A DNA stretch of 6,584 bases from Thermoleophilia bacterium UBA5186 (GCA_002413095.1 DHWI01000084.1:1-6584), one strand, 5' to 3'; shown: positions 1-5,660, counted from the first letter of the stretch. The notes: generated by a model not told the origin, from the letters alone. Translations and numbers: made by a program.

Positions 1-32
1 CTTACCGAGCCGCGCGGATAGCCTGTTCGGCC

Positions 33-779
33 GTGACGACAAGCGCGGTTTTCCTTGTCGCCTCGGCGTTCCTCGCGAGCGCGGTGGAAGTCGTCGAGAC
101 GCTGACGATCGTGCTGGCCGTCGGGGTCACTCGCGGCTGGCGCGCCACGTTGATCGGCGTCGCCGCCGCGACCGTCGTACTCGCGGGTGTCGTAGCGGCG
201 CTTGGCCCCGCGCTGACCGTCGTCCCTATTGAGCGCCTGCGGCTCGTCGTCGGCGCGCTCCTGCTCGTCTTCGGGCTCCAGTGGCTGCGCAAGGCGATCC
301 TGCGCGCGAGCGGCTTCAAGGCTCTGCACGACGAGGAGGAGGCCTTCGCGAAGGAGCTCGAGCAAGCACGCGCGGCCGGCCACGAGCAACGGGCGGGCCT
401 CGACTGGTACGCGTTCACGCTCTGCTTCAAGGCGACGTTGCTGGAAGGGCTGGAGGTGGCGTTCATCGTCCTGACCTTCGGCGCGAGCCAGGGCAGCATC
501 CCGCTCGCGGCGCTCGGCGCGGGCGCGGCCGTGGTCGTCACCGTGGGCATCGGGGCGGCGGTGCGCGCGCCGCTCGCCCGCGTGCCCGAGAACTCGATCA
601 AGTTCGCCGTCGGTGTGATGCTGACCACGTTCGGGATCTTCTGGGCGACGGAAGGCGCGGGAGCGAAGTGGCCGGGCGGCGACGTCTCCCTCTTGGGCGT
701 CCTCGCCTTCGTGACGCTCGGCTCGGTCGCGCTCGTCGCGCTGCTGAAGCGCCAACGACCGAGGATCGCGGTCGCATGA
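33..779 (+). CDS. Polytopic membrane protein with duplicated ExxE motif (COG4280-like, possible metal/ion transporter)
   Basis: A 248-residue integral membrane protein with about seven hydrophobic segments: roughly residues 3-33, 36-58, 68-89, 125-151, 155-178, 187-209 and 217-238. A charged, Glu-rich cytoplasmic-looking loop (about 90-122) splits it into two halves. Each half begins with a helix holding ExxE (E19-V-V-E22 and E138-G-L-E141) followed by a similar hydrophobic run. Each also has a VG(x)L/M..FG..W helix (GLQW near 82, GIFW near 201), so it looks like an internal duplication. Paired ExxE helices recall the REXXE motifs of FTR1 iron permeases, but the Arg is absent. From memory the sequence resembles the uncharacterised COG4280 membrane family. 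A transport role is inferred and the substrate is unknown. The GTG at 33 gives a short N-terminus before helix 1. The frame is open to the window edge, so an upstream start is possible. The stop overlaps the next gene's ATG (ATGA). Confidence 0.85.
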   Translation: MTTSAVFLVASAFLASAVEVVETLTIVLAVGVTRGWRATLIGVAAATVVLAGVVAALGPALTVVPIERLRLVVGALLLVFGLQWLRKAILRASGFKALHDEEEAFAKELEQARAAGHEQRAGLDWYAFTLCFKATLLEGLEVAFIVLTFGASQGSIPLAALGAGAAVVVTVGIGAAVRAPLARVPENSIKFAVGVMLTTFGIFWATEGAGAKWPGGDVSLLGVLAFVTLGSVALVALLKRQRPRIAVA

Positions 780-967
780 CGCGCTTCGCGCGCTTCTGGT
801 GGGACTTCGTCGTCGGCGACGACTGGCGCGTTGCCGTTGGGGTCGCCCTCGCGATCGCCGCGGTCGCCGTTCTCCATCACCGCCACGTCGCAGCGTGGTG
901 GGTCCTGCCGCTGGCCGTCCTGCTCCTGCTCTACGTGTCGCTGCGCCGCGCGGCGCGCGCCGGCTAG
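776..967 (+). CDS. Small two-helix membrane protein, translationally coupled to the upstream transporter-like gene
   Basis: A 63-residue hypothetical protein. Its ATG overlaps the TGA of the preceding gene (ATGA at 776-779), an arrangement typical of translational coupling, so the two are probably made together. The N-terminus is aromatic and basic (FARFWWDFVVGDDW). Two hydrophobic stretches follow at about 18-34 and 41-54, separated by a short His-rich turn (LHHRH). The tail is basic (SLRRAARAG). By the positive-inside rule both ends are likely cytoplasmic, making a helical hairpin. I do not recognise a named family. It could be a small partner or stabilising subunit of the ExxE membrane protein; this rests on context only. 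Its TAG stop lies inside the same CTAG that provides the stop of the convergent C40 peptidase gene. Confidence 0.7.
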   Translation: MTRFARFWWDFVVGDDWRVAVGVALAIAAVAVLHHRHVAAWWVLPLAVLLLLYVSLRRAARAG

Positions 968-2052
968 AGAATGCGCCGGGCGCCGACGTAGGTCGACGCG
1001 TACCAGCCGGTCAGCGAGGAGACCTTGACGACGTCACCAGTGTGCGGCGCATGGATCATCTGACCGCCGCCGATGTAGATCCCGACGTGGCCGAGCCCGT
1101 TGAAGAACACGAGATCGCCGGGCTGGAGGTCGCTTCTCGAGACCGGGACGCCCATCGCGTACTGCGCACCTGTGTAGTGCGGCATCGAGACGCCGACCTG
1201 CGCGTAGACGTACATCACGAACCCGGAGCAGTCGAAGCCGGACGGACTAGCGCCGCCCCAGCGATACGGAACGCCCAAGTACTGCATCGCGATGCCGACC
1301 ACGCCGCCGTAGCGCGAAGGCGGAGCGACTGAAGCTTCCGGCGTCGATGCTGCGACACCGACCGCGCCAGGGTTGGAAACCGGCGGCTGCGCGGACAGGC
1401 GGGCCTCCGCGGCGCGGGCGGCAGCGAGGCTCCGGGCGCGCTCCTGCGCCTGCAGCTGCGCGATCTGCCCGTGAATCGTCGAGAGGAGCTGACGGCGCGC
1501 GGAAAGCTGGCCTTGAATGCTGCTGCGCTCGGCGGCGCGCGACGATACGACCTGCTGCTGCGCCGCGTTCGCCCGCACGAGCTCCGCCTGGTGGCGCTTG
1601 ACCTGCGCCTTGAACGAGGTCACCTGGTGCGCGACCTGCGCGTCCTGGTCCGACACGCGGTTGACCGTGTCGATGCGGCTCAGGAGATCGTCGAGGCTCG
1701 AGGCCCCGAGGACGACGTCGAGCGTCGACGCGGTCGTGGCCGACGTGTAGATCGTGACGAGCCGCGTCGAGAGCGTTCTCTGCGCGTTCTTGTAGTTCGC
1801 TCGAGCGATCGTGAGTGCGTAGCGGTTCCGCTTGAGGTCGCCCTGGATCTTCTGGAGCCGGACGGTGGCGGCGTTGTAGGCCTCGACAGCTTTCTCCAAG
1901 TTCGCGTCGATCGACTGGATCTCCCCCATGACCCGCTGCGCCTCGGCCTGCTTCGCCGCGACTCCCGGATCAGCCGTCGCCGAGCCGGCGGCTAGGAAAG
2001 CCGCACAAAGCCCGATCGCTAATGCCGACGCCTGCCGTCTACGAAAGCGGAT
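964..2052 (-). CDS. Secreted coiled-coil NlpC/P60 (C40) peptidoglycan endopeptidase
   Basis: A probable cell-wall hydrolase cutting stem-peptide bonds outside the membrane. Counting from the ATG at 1929 (321 residues): a long coiled coil at about 1-180 containing VVLGASSLDDLL (72-83); a Pro/Ala/Ser linker to about 206; then an NlpC/P60 domain to the end. The domain has the catalytic Cys234 (DCSGF), His281 (GHVGIYIGGG) and a third polar residue His293 (MIHAP). The coiled coil is of the RipC/CwlO/PcsB type; in those families it contacts FtsX, which is only inferred here. The frame stays open upstream of 1929 and encodes a textbook signal peptide: RFRRRQ, a hydrophobic core, then a GSATA-DP cleavage site. 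I therefore place the start at ATC 2052-2050, preceded by GGGAG, giving about 362 residues. No ATG, GTG, TTG or CTG exists in this extension. If ATC is not used, the ATG at 1929 gives a leaderless cytoplasmic protein, which is unlikely for this family. Confidence 0.9.
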   Translation of the reverse strand: MRFRRRQASALAIGLCAAFLAAGSATADPGVAAKQAEAQRVMGEIQSIDANLEKAVEAYNAATVRLQKIQGDLKRNRYALTIARANYKNAQRTLSTRLVTIYTSATTASTLDVVLGASSLDDLLSRIDTVNRVSDQDAQVAHQVTSFKAQVKRHQAELVRANAAQQQVVSSRAAERSSIQGQLSARRQLLSTIHGQIAQLQAQERARSLAAARAAEARLSAQPPVSNPGAVGVAASTPEASVAPPSRYGGVVGIAMQYLGVPYRWGGASPSGFDCSGFVMYVYAQVGVSMPHYTGAQYAMGVPVSRSDLQPGDLVFFNGLGHVGIYIGGGQMIHAPHTGDVVKVSSLTGWYASTYVGARRIL

Positions 2053-2058
2053 ACGCCG

Positions 2059-2063
2059 CTCCC
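2059..2063 (-). promoter_or_regulatory. Ribosome binding site (GGGAG) supporting an ATC start for the C40 peptidase
   Basis: On the minus strand GGGAG is followed by the six bases CGGCGT and then ATC at 2052-2050. Spacing and sequence are those of a good Shine-Dalgarno site, and the codons after ATC encode the basic head of the signal peptide. This decides the start more convincingly than the downstream ATG at 1929, which would discard the signal peptide. Confidence 0.5.
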
Positions 2064-2116
2064 GTGATCGGGTACGGACAGGCGCACCGGAGGGGCCGGT
2101 ACGTCACAAGTTCGGC

Positions 2117-2145
2117 ACCCTACCAATGGTTTCGGACGCCCGCAA
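2117..2145 (-). promoter_or_regulatory. Candidate sigma70-type promoter for the C40 peptidase gene
   Basis: On the minus strand TTGCGG (2145-2140) is separated by exactly 17 bases from TAGGGT (2122-2117). The -35 matches TTGACA only in its TTG, while the -10 fits TAnnnT. It would give a leader of roughly 60 bases before the ATC start at 2052. The upper arm of the inverted repeat at 2128-2135 lies inside its spacer, so a protein bound there would block it. Found by eye only. Confidence 0.3.
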
Positions 2146-2166
2146 CCGGACTTAGGCACCGAAACC
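2128..2166. repeat. Inverted repeat GGTTTCGG / CCGAAACC in the divergent promoter region
   Basis: GGTTTCGG at 2128-2135 is perfectly complementary to CCGAAACC at 2159-2166, with a 23-base loop. A third, one-base-shorter half-site CGAAACC occurs at 2204-2210, just before the promoter candidate of the 3D gene. The arms are too far apart and the loop too long for a good terminator. Paired operator half-sites for a dimeric regulator shared by both divergent genes are the more attractive reading, but this is inference. Confidence 0.4.
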
Positions 2167-2222
2167 GGGTCAATTCGACTTCTCTCTGGGGTTCCGGGGC
2201 CCGCGAAACCTCCGCGAGGCTG

Positions 2223-2231
2223 TGGTACGGT
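2223..2231 (+). promoter_or_regulatory. Candidate extended -10 promoter (TGGTACGGT) for the 3D-domain gene
   Basis: TGG followed by TACGGT matches the extended -10 form TGnTAnnnT. No convincing -35 lies 16-18 bases upstream, which extended -10 promoters tolerate. The GTG at 2240 begins 8 bases after the hexamer, close to the expected transcription start, so the mRNA could be leaderless. Confidence 0.35.
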
Positions 2232-2239
2232 TCCGCGCC

Positions 2240-3265
2240 GTGATCGGGCCAATCGGACTCGCTCGGCCCCGTCTTGCAGCGCTTTTCGCGGCCGTCCTCG
2301 CCGCCGTGACTCTCGCGGCGGCAGGCGGCGCGGCGCCTCCGCGCGGTTCTTCACATCCCTCCGGGCCCGTCTCGGCGGCGGGCTCAAATCACGCTCTGCT
2401 CGACCTCTATGCCCTCGAGTCGAAGCTCGCGCGAGCCCGCGCCCAGCTGGCCGACGCGAGCGCGAAGGCCGATGCACTCGCGTCCAGGCAGCGCCGAACG
2501 CGTACGCAGCTGCGTTTCGCCGAGACCACGCTCGCCCACGCCCAGCTACAGCTTGGAGAACGCGTCCGCGACCTCTACATGGCCGGCGAGCCCGACCCGC
2601 TCGCAGTCGTCCTCGGCGCCTCGTCGCTCGACGAGGTCGTCGCCGGGATCGACGATCTACGCCGCGCTGCCTCCCAGAACCAGACCACGATCGCGCAGAC
2701 GCGGCGGGCCCGCCGATCTCTGCGCCGGTTGACGGACGAGCTCGACGTTCGGCAGGCCCGGCTCGAAGCCGTCCGAGCAGCCGCCGCGGCCAGCGCGTCT
2801 GCGCTCGAGTCCACGCTTGCCGAGCGTCGCGCGTACCTCGTACGGCTGCAGGCGACGCAGCGTCTGGCGGCGGCGCAGGTGTCCGCACTCGAGCGCCGCG
2901 CGCAGGCGGTGCAGACCCGGGCGCAGCAGGTCACCGAGCAGAATCCGTCCGCGCTCTCGCCGCCCGAGGCCGCGGCAGTGGTGTCGGCCGGCGGCGGCTG
3001 GAGCGCGCGCACCCTTACGGTGAGCGCGACCGGATATTCCATCCACGGCCGAACCGCGACCGGGGCCCCCACCGGTCTCGGTGTCGTCGCCGTCGATCCC
3101 GGCGTGATCCCGCTCGGCACGCGGATGACGATTCCCGGCTACGGCGAGGGGGTTGCCGCGGACACCGGCGGCGCGGTTCGCGGCGCGTCGATCGACCTCT
3201 GGTTCCCGACGCTCGCGCAGGCGCGCGCCTGGGGCCGCCGCACCGTGACGATCACGCTGCATTGA
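2240..3265 (+). CDS. Secreted coiled-coil protein with C-terminal 3D domain (probable cell-wall hydrolase)
   Basis: A 341-residue exported protein. The N-terminus has a signal peptide: basic LARPRL, then a long Ala/Leu/Val core ending near residue 34. A coiled coil rich in Ala, Arg and Glu follows at about 51-234 and contains VVLGASSLDEVV (123-134), the same core as in the divergent C40 peptidase. The C-terminal 80 or so residues are a 3D domain: SATGYSIHGRTATG, AVDPGVIPLGT, GYGEGVAADTGG and IDLWF, with the three diagnostic Asp at 286, 308 and 319. The domain has a double-psi-beta-barrel fold related to MltA lytic transglycosylases and to Sps/Rpf2-type proteins, so a muralytic role is likely but the bond cut is unknown. 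An alternative GTG at 2222 adds six residues, but its nearest GAGG is only two bases away and the promoter candidate overlaps it. I therefore chose 2240. The next gene starts 41 bases downstream on the same strand. Confidence 0.88.
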   Translation: MIGPIGLARPRLAALFAAVLAAVTLAAAGGAAPPRGSSHPSGPVSAAGSNHALLDLYALESKLARARAQLADASAKADALASRQRRTRTQLRFAETTLAHAQLQLGERVRDLYMAGEPDPLAVVLGASSLDEVVAGIDDLRRAASQNQTTIAQTRRARRSLRRLTDELDVRQARLEAVRAAAAASASALESTLAERRAYLVRLQATQRLAAAQVSALERRAQAVQTRAQQVTEQNPSALSPPEAAAVVSAGGGWSARTLTVSATGYSIHGRTATGAPTGLGVVAVDPGVIPLGTRMTIPGYGEGVAADTGGAVRGASIDLWFPTLAQARAWGRRTVTITLH

Positions 3266-3306
3266 CGAGCCGACGCTAGACTTCCCGGCCTGGCTGGGGT
3301 GTCCAT

Positions 3307-3993
3307 GTGAGCGAGACGATCGACATGACCGAGCCCGAGGTCGCCGTCGCGGACCCCAGGGTCCTCCTTGTGGACGATCACGACCTTTTCCGCACGGGGC
3401 TGCGGAACCTGCTCGCCGATCAGGGAGTCGACGTCGTCGGCGAGGCGCAGACCGGGGCCGAAGCTCTAGGCCTCGTGCGCGAGCTCGCTCCGGACGTCGT
3501 GGTCATGGACCTGAACATGCCGGGGATGAACGGGGTCGAGGCGACTAGGCAGATCAACGTGCTCGCGCCGCTGACGCGGGTGCTCGTCCTGACGATTTCC
3601 GACGAGGACGCGGACGTGTTGGACGCGATTCTCGCGGGCGCCTCCGGGTACTTGCTCAAGGACTCGTCCATCCAGGAGCTTTTGCAAGGGATCCGATCGG
3701 CGGCGGTCGGCGAGGCGCTGATCTCCCCCCACATCGCGTCGAAGGTGCTGCAACGCATCCGGGCGACGAGCACGAGCCCCGAGATCGCCGACACGATTCG
3801 GTCCGAGCTCTCGGACCGCGAGATTCAGGTCCTGAAGCTGATCGCGAACGGGACGGACAACGCCCAGATCGCCGCGGAGCTGCACATCAGCCCGAAGACG
3901 GTCAAGAACCACATCTCGAACATCCTGATGAAGCTGCAGATCGACAACCGCATCCAAGCGGCGGTCTACGCCGTGCGCAGCGGGATCGTCTAA
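3307..3993 (+). CDS. NarL/FixJ-family response regulator (receiver + LuxR HTH)
   Basis: A 228-residue cytoplasmic two-component transcription regulator. The receiver domain spans about 17-135, with the acidic pair D23/D24 (VDDHD), the phosphoacceptor D68 (VVMDLNMP), switch Thr96 (LVLTIS) and Lys118 (YLLKDS). A linker runs to about 165. The LuxR/GerE helix-turn-helix follows at about 167-228 (LSDREIQVLKLIANG, then HISPKTVKNHISNIL). All canonical phosphorylation residues are present. The GTG start at 3307 has GGGG (3296-3299) seven bases upstream; an in-frame ATG at 3325 is a possible shorter start. No histidine kinase is encoded in the window, so its sensor must lie elsewhere. It sits 41 bases after the 3D gene on the same strand with no evident terminator between, so co-transcription is plausible. 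That suggests a link to cell-wall remodelling, which is inference. The TAA stop overlaps the stop of the convergent small gene. Confidence 0.95.
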   Translation: MSETIDMTEPEVAVADPRVLLVDDHDLFRTGLRNLLADQGVDVVGEAQTGAEALGLVRELAPDVVVMDLNMPGMNGVEATRQINVLAPLTRVLVLTISDEDADVLDAILAGASGYLLKDSSIQELLQGIRSAAVGEALISPHIASKVLQRIRATSTSPEIADTIRSELSDREIQVLKLIANGTDNAQIAAELHISPKTVKNHISNILMKLQIDNRIQAAVYAVRSGIV

Positions 3994-4325
3994 ACGATGG
4001 CTTCCGCGCGGCGTGCCGCGCGAGCCTGATGCTTCAGCGTGACGAGCGCGGTCCGGAGGTGGACGAGCTCGTTGTCGGCCTTGGAGAGGCGCTCGGAAAG
4101 GCCCGCGAGCTCCTTGGCATTGAGCTCCGACTCCTCGTTCCCGAGCTTTCCGGCGACCTCCGCGATGCGCCGCTCGATGCGCAGCCGCTCAGCCTCGAGT
4201 GTCAGCGCGATTGCGTAGCCGGCGGTGAGCGTGTCCTCGAGCCGCTCTGCGGACGGACCGTGCTCGTCGGCAGCCGCTTCGAGCAGGGCCGTGATCTGGG
4301 CGTAGGTCTTCCGTTTTGCAGGCAT
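3990..4325 (-). CDS. Small helical/coiled-coil protein of unknown function
   Basis: A 111-residue soluble protein that I do not recognise. After a basic head (MPAKRKTYAQ) it is almost wholly predicted helix. The first part is acidic (LLEAAADEHGPSAERLEDTL), followed by a heptad-like run rich in Glu, Arg, Leu and Ala (LEAERLRIERRIAEVAGKL, then ELAGLSERLSKADNELVHLR), and a basic tail (KHQARAARRAEAIV). There is no signal peptide, membrane span, Cys pair or evident catalytic motif, so an oligomeric or protein-binding role is more likely than an enzyme. The ATG at 4325 is chosen because GGAAG precedes it and a -10 element lies just upstream; GTG at 4334 would add three residues. It converges on the response regulator, with the two stops overlapping by four bases, and diverges from the PBP4 gene. 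Codon use matches its neighbours. An anti-sigma-like or scaffolding role cannot be judged from sequence. Confidence 0.75.
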   Translation of the reverse strand: MPAKRKTYAQITALLEAAADEHGPSAERLEDTLTAGYAIALTLEAERLRIERRIAEVAGKLGNEESELNAKELAGLSERLSKADNELVHLRTALVTLKHQARAARRAEAIV

Positions 4326-4338
4326 AGCTTCCACGTCG

Positions 4339-4344
4339 ATTATC
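4339..4344 (-). promoter_or_regulatory. Candidate -10 element (GATAAT) for the small helical-protein gene
   Basis: On the minus strand GATAAT matches TATAAT at five of six positions in otherwise GC-rich DNA. It ends 13 bases before the ATG at 4325, so the leader would be only a few bases long. A -35 at the right distance (ATGTAA or TGTAAC) is weak. Confidence 0.4.
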
Positions 4345-4409
4345 CGGGTTCGCCCCGCGAGTTACATGGGCCGCCCGGACTATCTTTCGATCCGCGCAGG
4401 CCCAATTGC

Positions 4410-4438
4410 TTGACGCCGTCCGCGCGCACTCGAACAAT
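4410..4438 (+). promoter_or_regulatory. Candidate promoter TTGACG-17-AACAAT at the PBP4 gene start
   Basis: TTGACG (4410-4415) matches five of six bases of the -35 consensus. After exactly 17 bases AACAAT (4433-4438) matches four of six of the -10. The hexamer overlaps the ATG at 4437, so if this promoter is real the transcript would begin near 4445. The in-frame GTG at 4446 would then be a leaderless start. Confidence 0.35.
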
Positions 4439-5660
4439 GGCCCGCGTGCCCCGCCGCATCGCCGCCTCTGTCGCCGCTCTGCTCGCGGCGCTGGCTGCCG
4501 TTTCCGGCGCCGGCGCGGCGCACGGCCAGGCGCCGCTCGAGCAAAGGCTCGCGAAGGCGCTGACGGTGCCTCACGTCAGCCCGGCGCGCTCGGCCGCGCT
4601 CGCGGTCGATCTGTCCACGGGGAAGGTGCTCTATGGACGGAACCAGTCCCTCTCGCTCGCCCCTGCGTCGAACGAGAAGCTTCCGCTCACCTATGCGCTC
4701 TTGACCACGCTCGGGCCGGCCTTCCGGATCGACACGGAGGTGCTCGGCGAAGGGCAGCTCGAAGGGACGATCTGGCAGGGCGACCTCGTGCTCCGGGGCT
4801 ACGGCGACCCGTCCCTTTCGACGGCCGACCTGCGCGTGCTTGCCCAGCAGGTGCGCGCTCAGGGCATCCGACGCGTATCCGGCTCGATCCGCGGTGACGA
4901 GTCGTACTTCGACGGACGGCGGACGGTCTCCGGCTGGAAGGCGTCGTTCTACGGCGACGAGTCGCCGCCACTCTCGGCGCTCGACGTCGACCGCGACCGG
5001 CCGTTCGGAGTCGTCGCGCGCGAGCCCGCGCTCGCCGCCGCGACCGCCTTCCGCAAGACGCTCAAGGCCGCCGGAGTCGCGGTGACCGGCCCGCCCACCG
5101 TCGGCCCGGTGGCGGAGTTCTCGATGCCGCTCGCCTCCGTGAGCTCTCCGACACTCGCCACGCTCATCCGATACATGGATCGCGAGAGCGACAACTTCAC
5201 CGCGGAGATGCTCCTGAAGGCGCTTGGCGCGGCACAGTCCGAATACGGGACGAGCGCCGCCGGAGCGGCAGTCGTCACTAACGCCCTCTCCGACGCGGGG
5301 ATCCCGCTCGCGGGCGTCCACATCGTCGACGGCTCCGGTCTCTCGCGCCTCGACCGGCTCACCGCAGGAGCCCTCGTCGGCATCCTGCAGGCGAGCTGGG
5401 CCGATCCCGCGATTCGCCCGATCTTCTGGGCGGCGCTGCCCGTCGCGGGCGTGAATGGGACGCTCGAGGACCGGATGCGGCGGGCGCCTGCCCGCGGCAA
5501 CGTCCGCGCCAAGACGGGCACGACGAACGACGCGTCCGCGCTCTCCGGGTACGTCAAGGATCGCTACGTGTTCGCTGTCCTGCAGAACGGCCGCCCGCTC
5601 TCCTACTGGTGGGCGCGCGTCGCGCAGGACCGCTTCGCGACGGTGCTAGCCGCCCAGTAG
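4437..5660 (+). CDS. dacB: D-alanyl-D-alanine carboxypeptidase/endopeptidase, PBP4 (S13) family
   Basis: A low-molecular-mass penicillin-binding protein that removes terminal D-Ala from stem peptides, or cuts cross-links, outside the membrane. The 407 residues fit the family's usual 400-480. An N-terminal signal peptide (ARVPRRIAA, then an Ala/Leu core to about residue 30) is followed by the S13 domain. All three penicillin-binding motifs are visible: the nucleophile motif S78-N-E-K81 (in PASNEK), S251-D-N253 (RESDNFTAE) and K359-T-G361 (AKTGT). The family's DGSGLSR also appears near 298-304. The middle (about 110-240) carries the inserted domains typical of PBP4, including LVLRGYGDPSL and SGSIRGDESYFDG. 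The frame is open far upstream (to 4029), but that stretch lies antisense to the small helical gene, so ATG 4437 is the sensible start. GTG 4446 is an alternative if the promoter candidate overlapping 4437 is real. The last 15 bases overlap the 3' end of ligA on the other strand. Confidence 0.93.
   Translation: MARVPRRIAASVAALLAALAAVSGAGAAHGQAPLEQRLAKALTVPHVSPARSAALAVDLSTGKVLYGRNQSLSLAPASNEKLPLTYALLTTLGPAFRIDTEVLGEGQLEGTIWQGDLVLRGYGDPSLSTADLRVLAQQVRAQGIRRVSGSIRGDESYFDGRRTVSGWKASFYGDESPPLSALDVDRDRPFGVVAREPALAAATAFRKTLKAAGVAVTGPPTVGPVAEFSMPLASVSSPTLATLIRYMDRESDNFTAEMLLKALGAAQSEYGTSAAGAAVVTNALSDAGIPLAGVHIVDGSGLSRLDRLTAGALVGILQASWADPAIRPIFWAALPVAGVNGTLEDRMRRAPARGNVRAKTGTTNDASALSGYVKDRYVFAVLQNGRPLSYWWARVAQDRFATVLAAQ

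Noticed and set aside
1..21. Possible 3' end of an upstream gene (frame closing with TAG at 19-21)
   Set aside because: Only six codons are visible and they cannot be told from chance.
2..886. Long minus-strand open frame (294 codons) opposite the membrane-protein genes
   Set aside because: Low-complexity Ala/Thr/Ser/Arg-rich translation without domains, opposite two genes with clear membrane helices; a GC-rich shadow frame.
2053..2239. Possible c-di-AMP (ydaO-type) riboswitch before the wall-hydrolase genes, as is common in actinobacteria
   Set aside because: The region is under 190 bp and shared by two promoters; I could not find the conserved ydaO core or a suitable stem set on either strand.
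2019..2888. Minus-strand open frame of 289 codons across the intergenic region and the 3D gene
   Set aside because: Arg/Gly/Pro-rich translation with no motif; it conflicts with the 3D protein's signal peptide and coiled coil and with the C40 signal peptide region.
3262..3282. TTGACG followed by TAGACT as a promoter for the response regulator
   Set aside because: The spacer is only 9 bases, far from the 16-18 needed, and no other -35 fits TAGACT; co-transcription with the 3D gene is as likely.
4029..4436. Upstream extension of the PBP4 reading frame
   Set aside because: It lies antisense to the small helical gene and would bury the signal peptide more than 130 residues into the protein; it is open only because of base composition.
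4380..5321. Minus-strand open frame of 313 codons opposite the PBP4 gene
   Set aside because: Arg/Glu/Gly-rich shadow; the plus strand carries all three penicillin-binding motifs in order.
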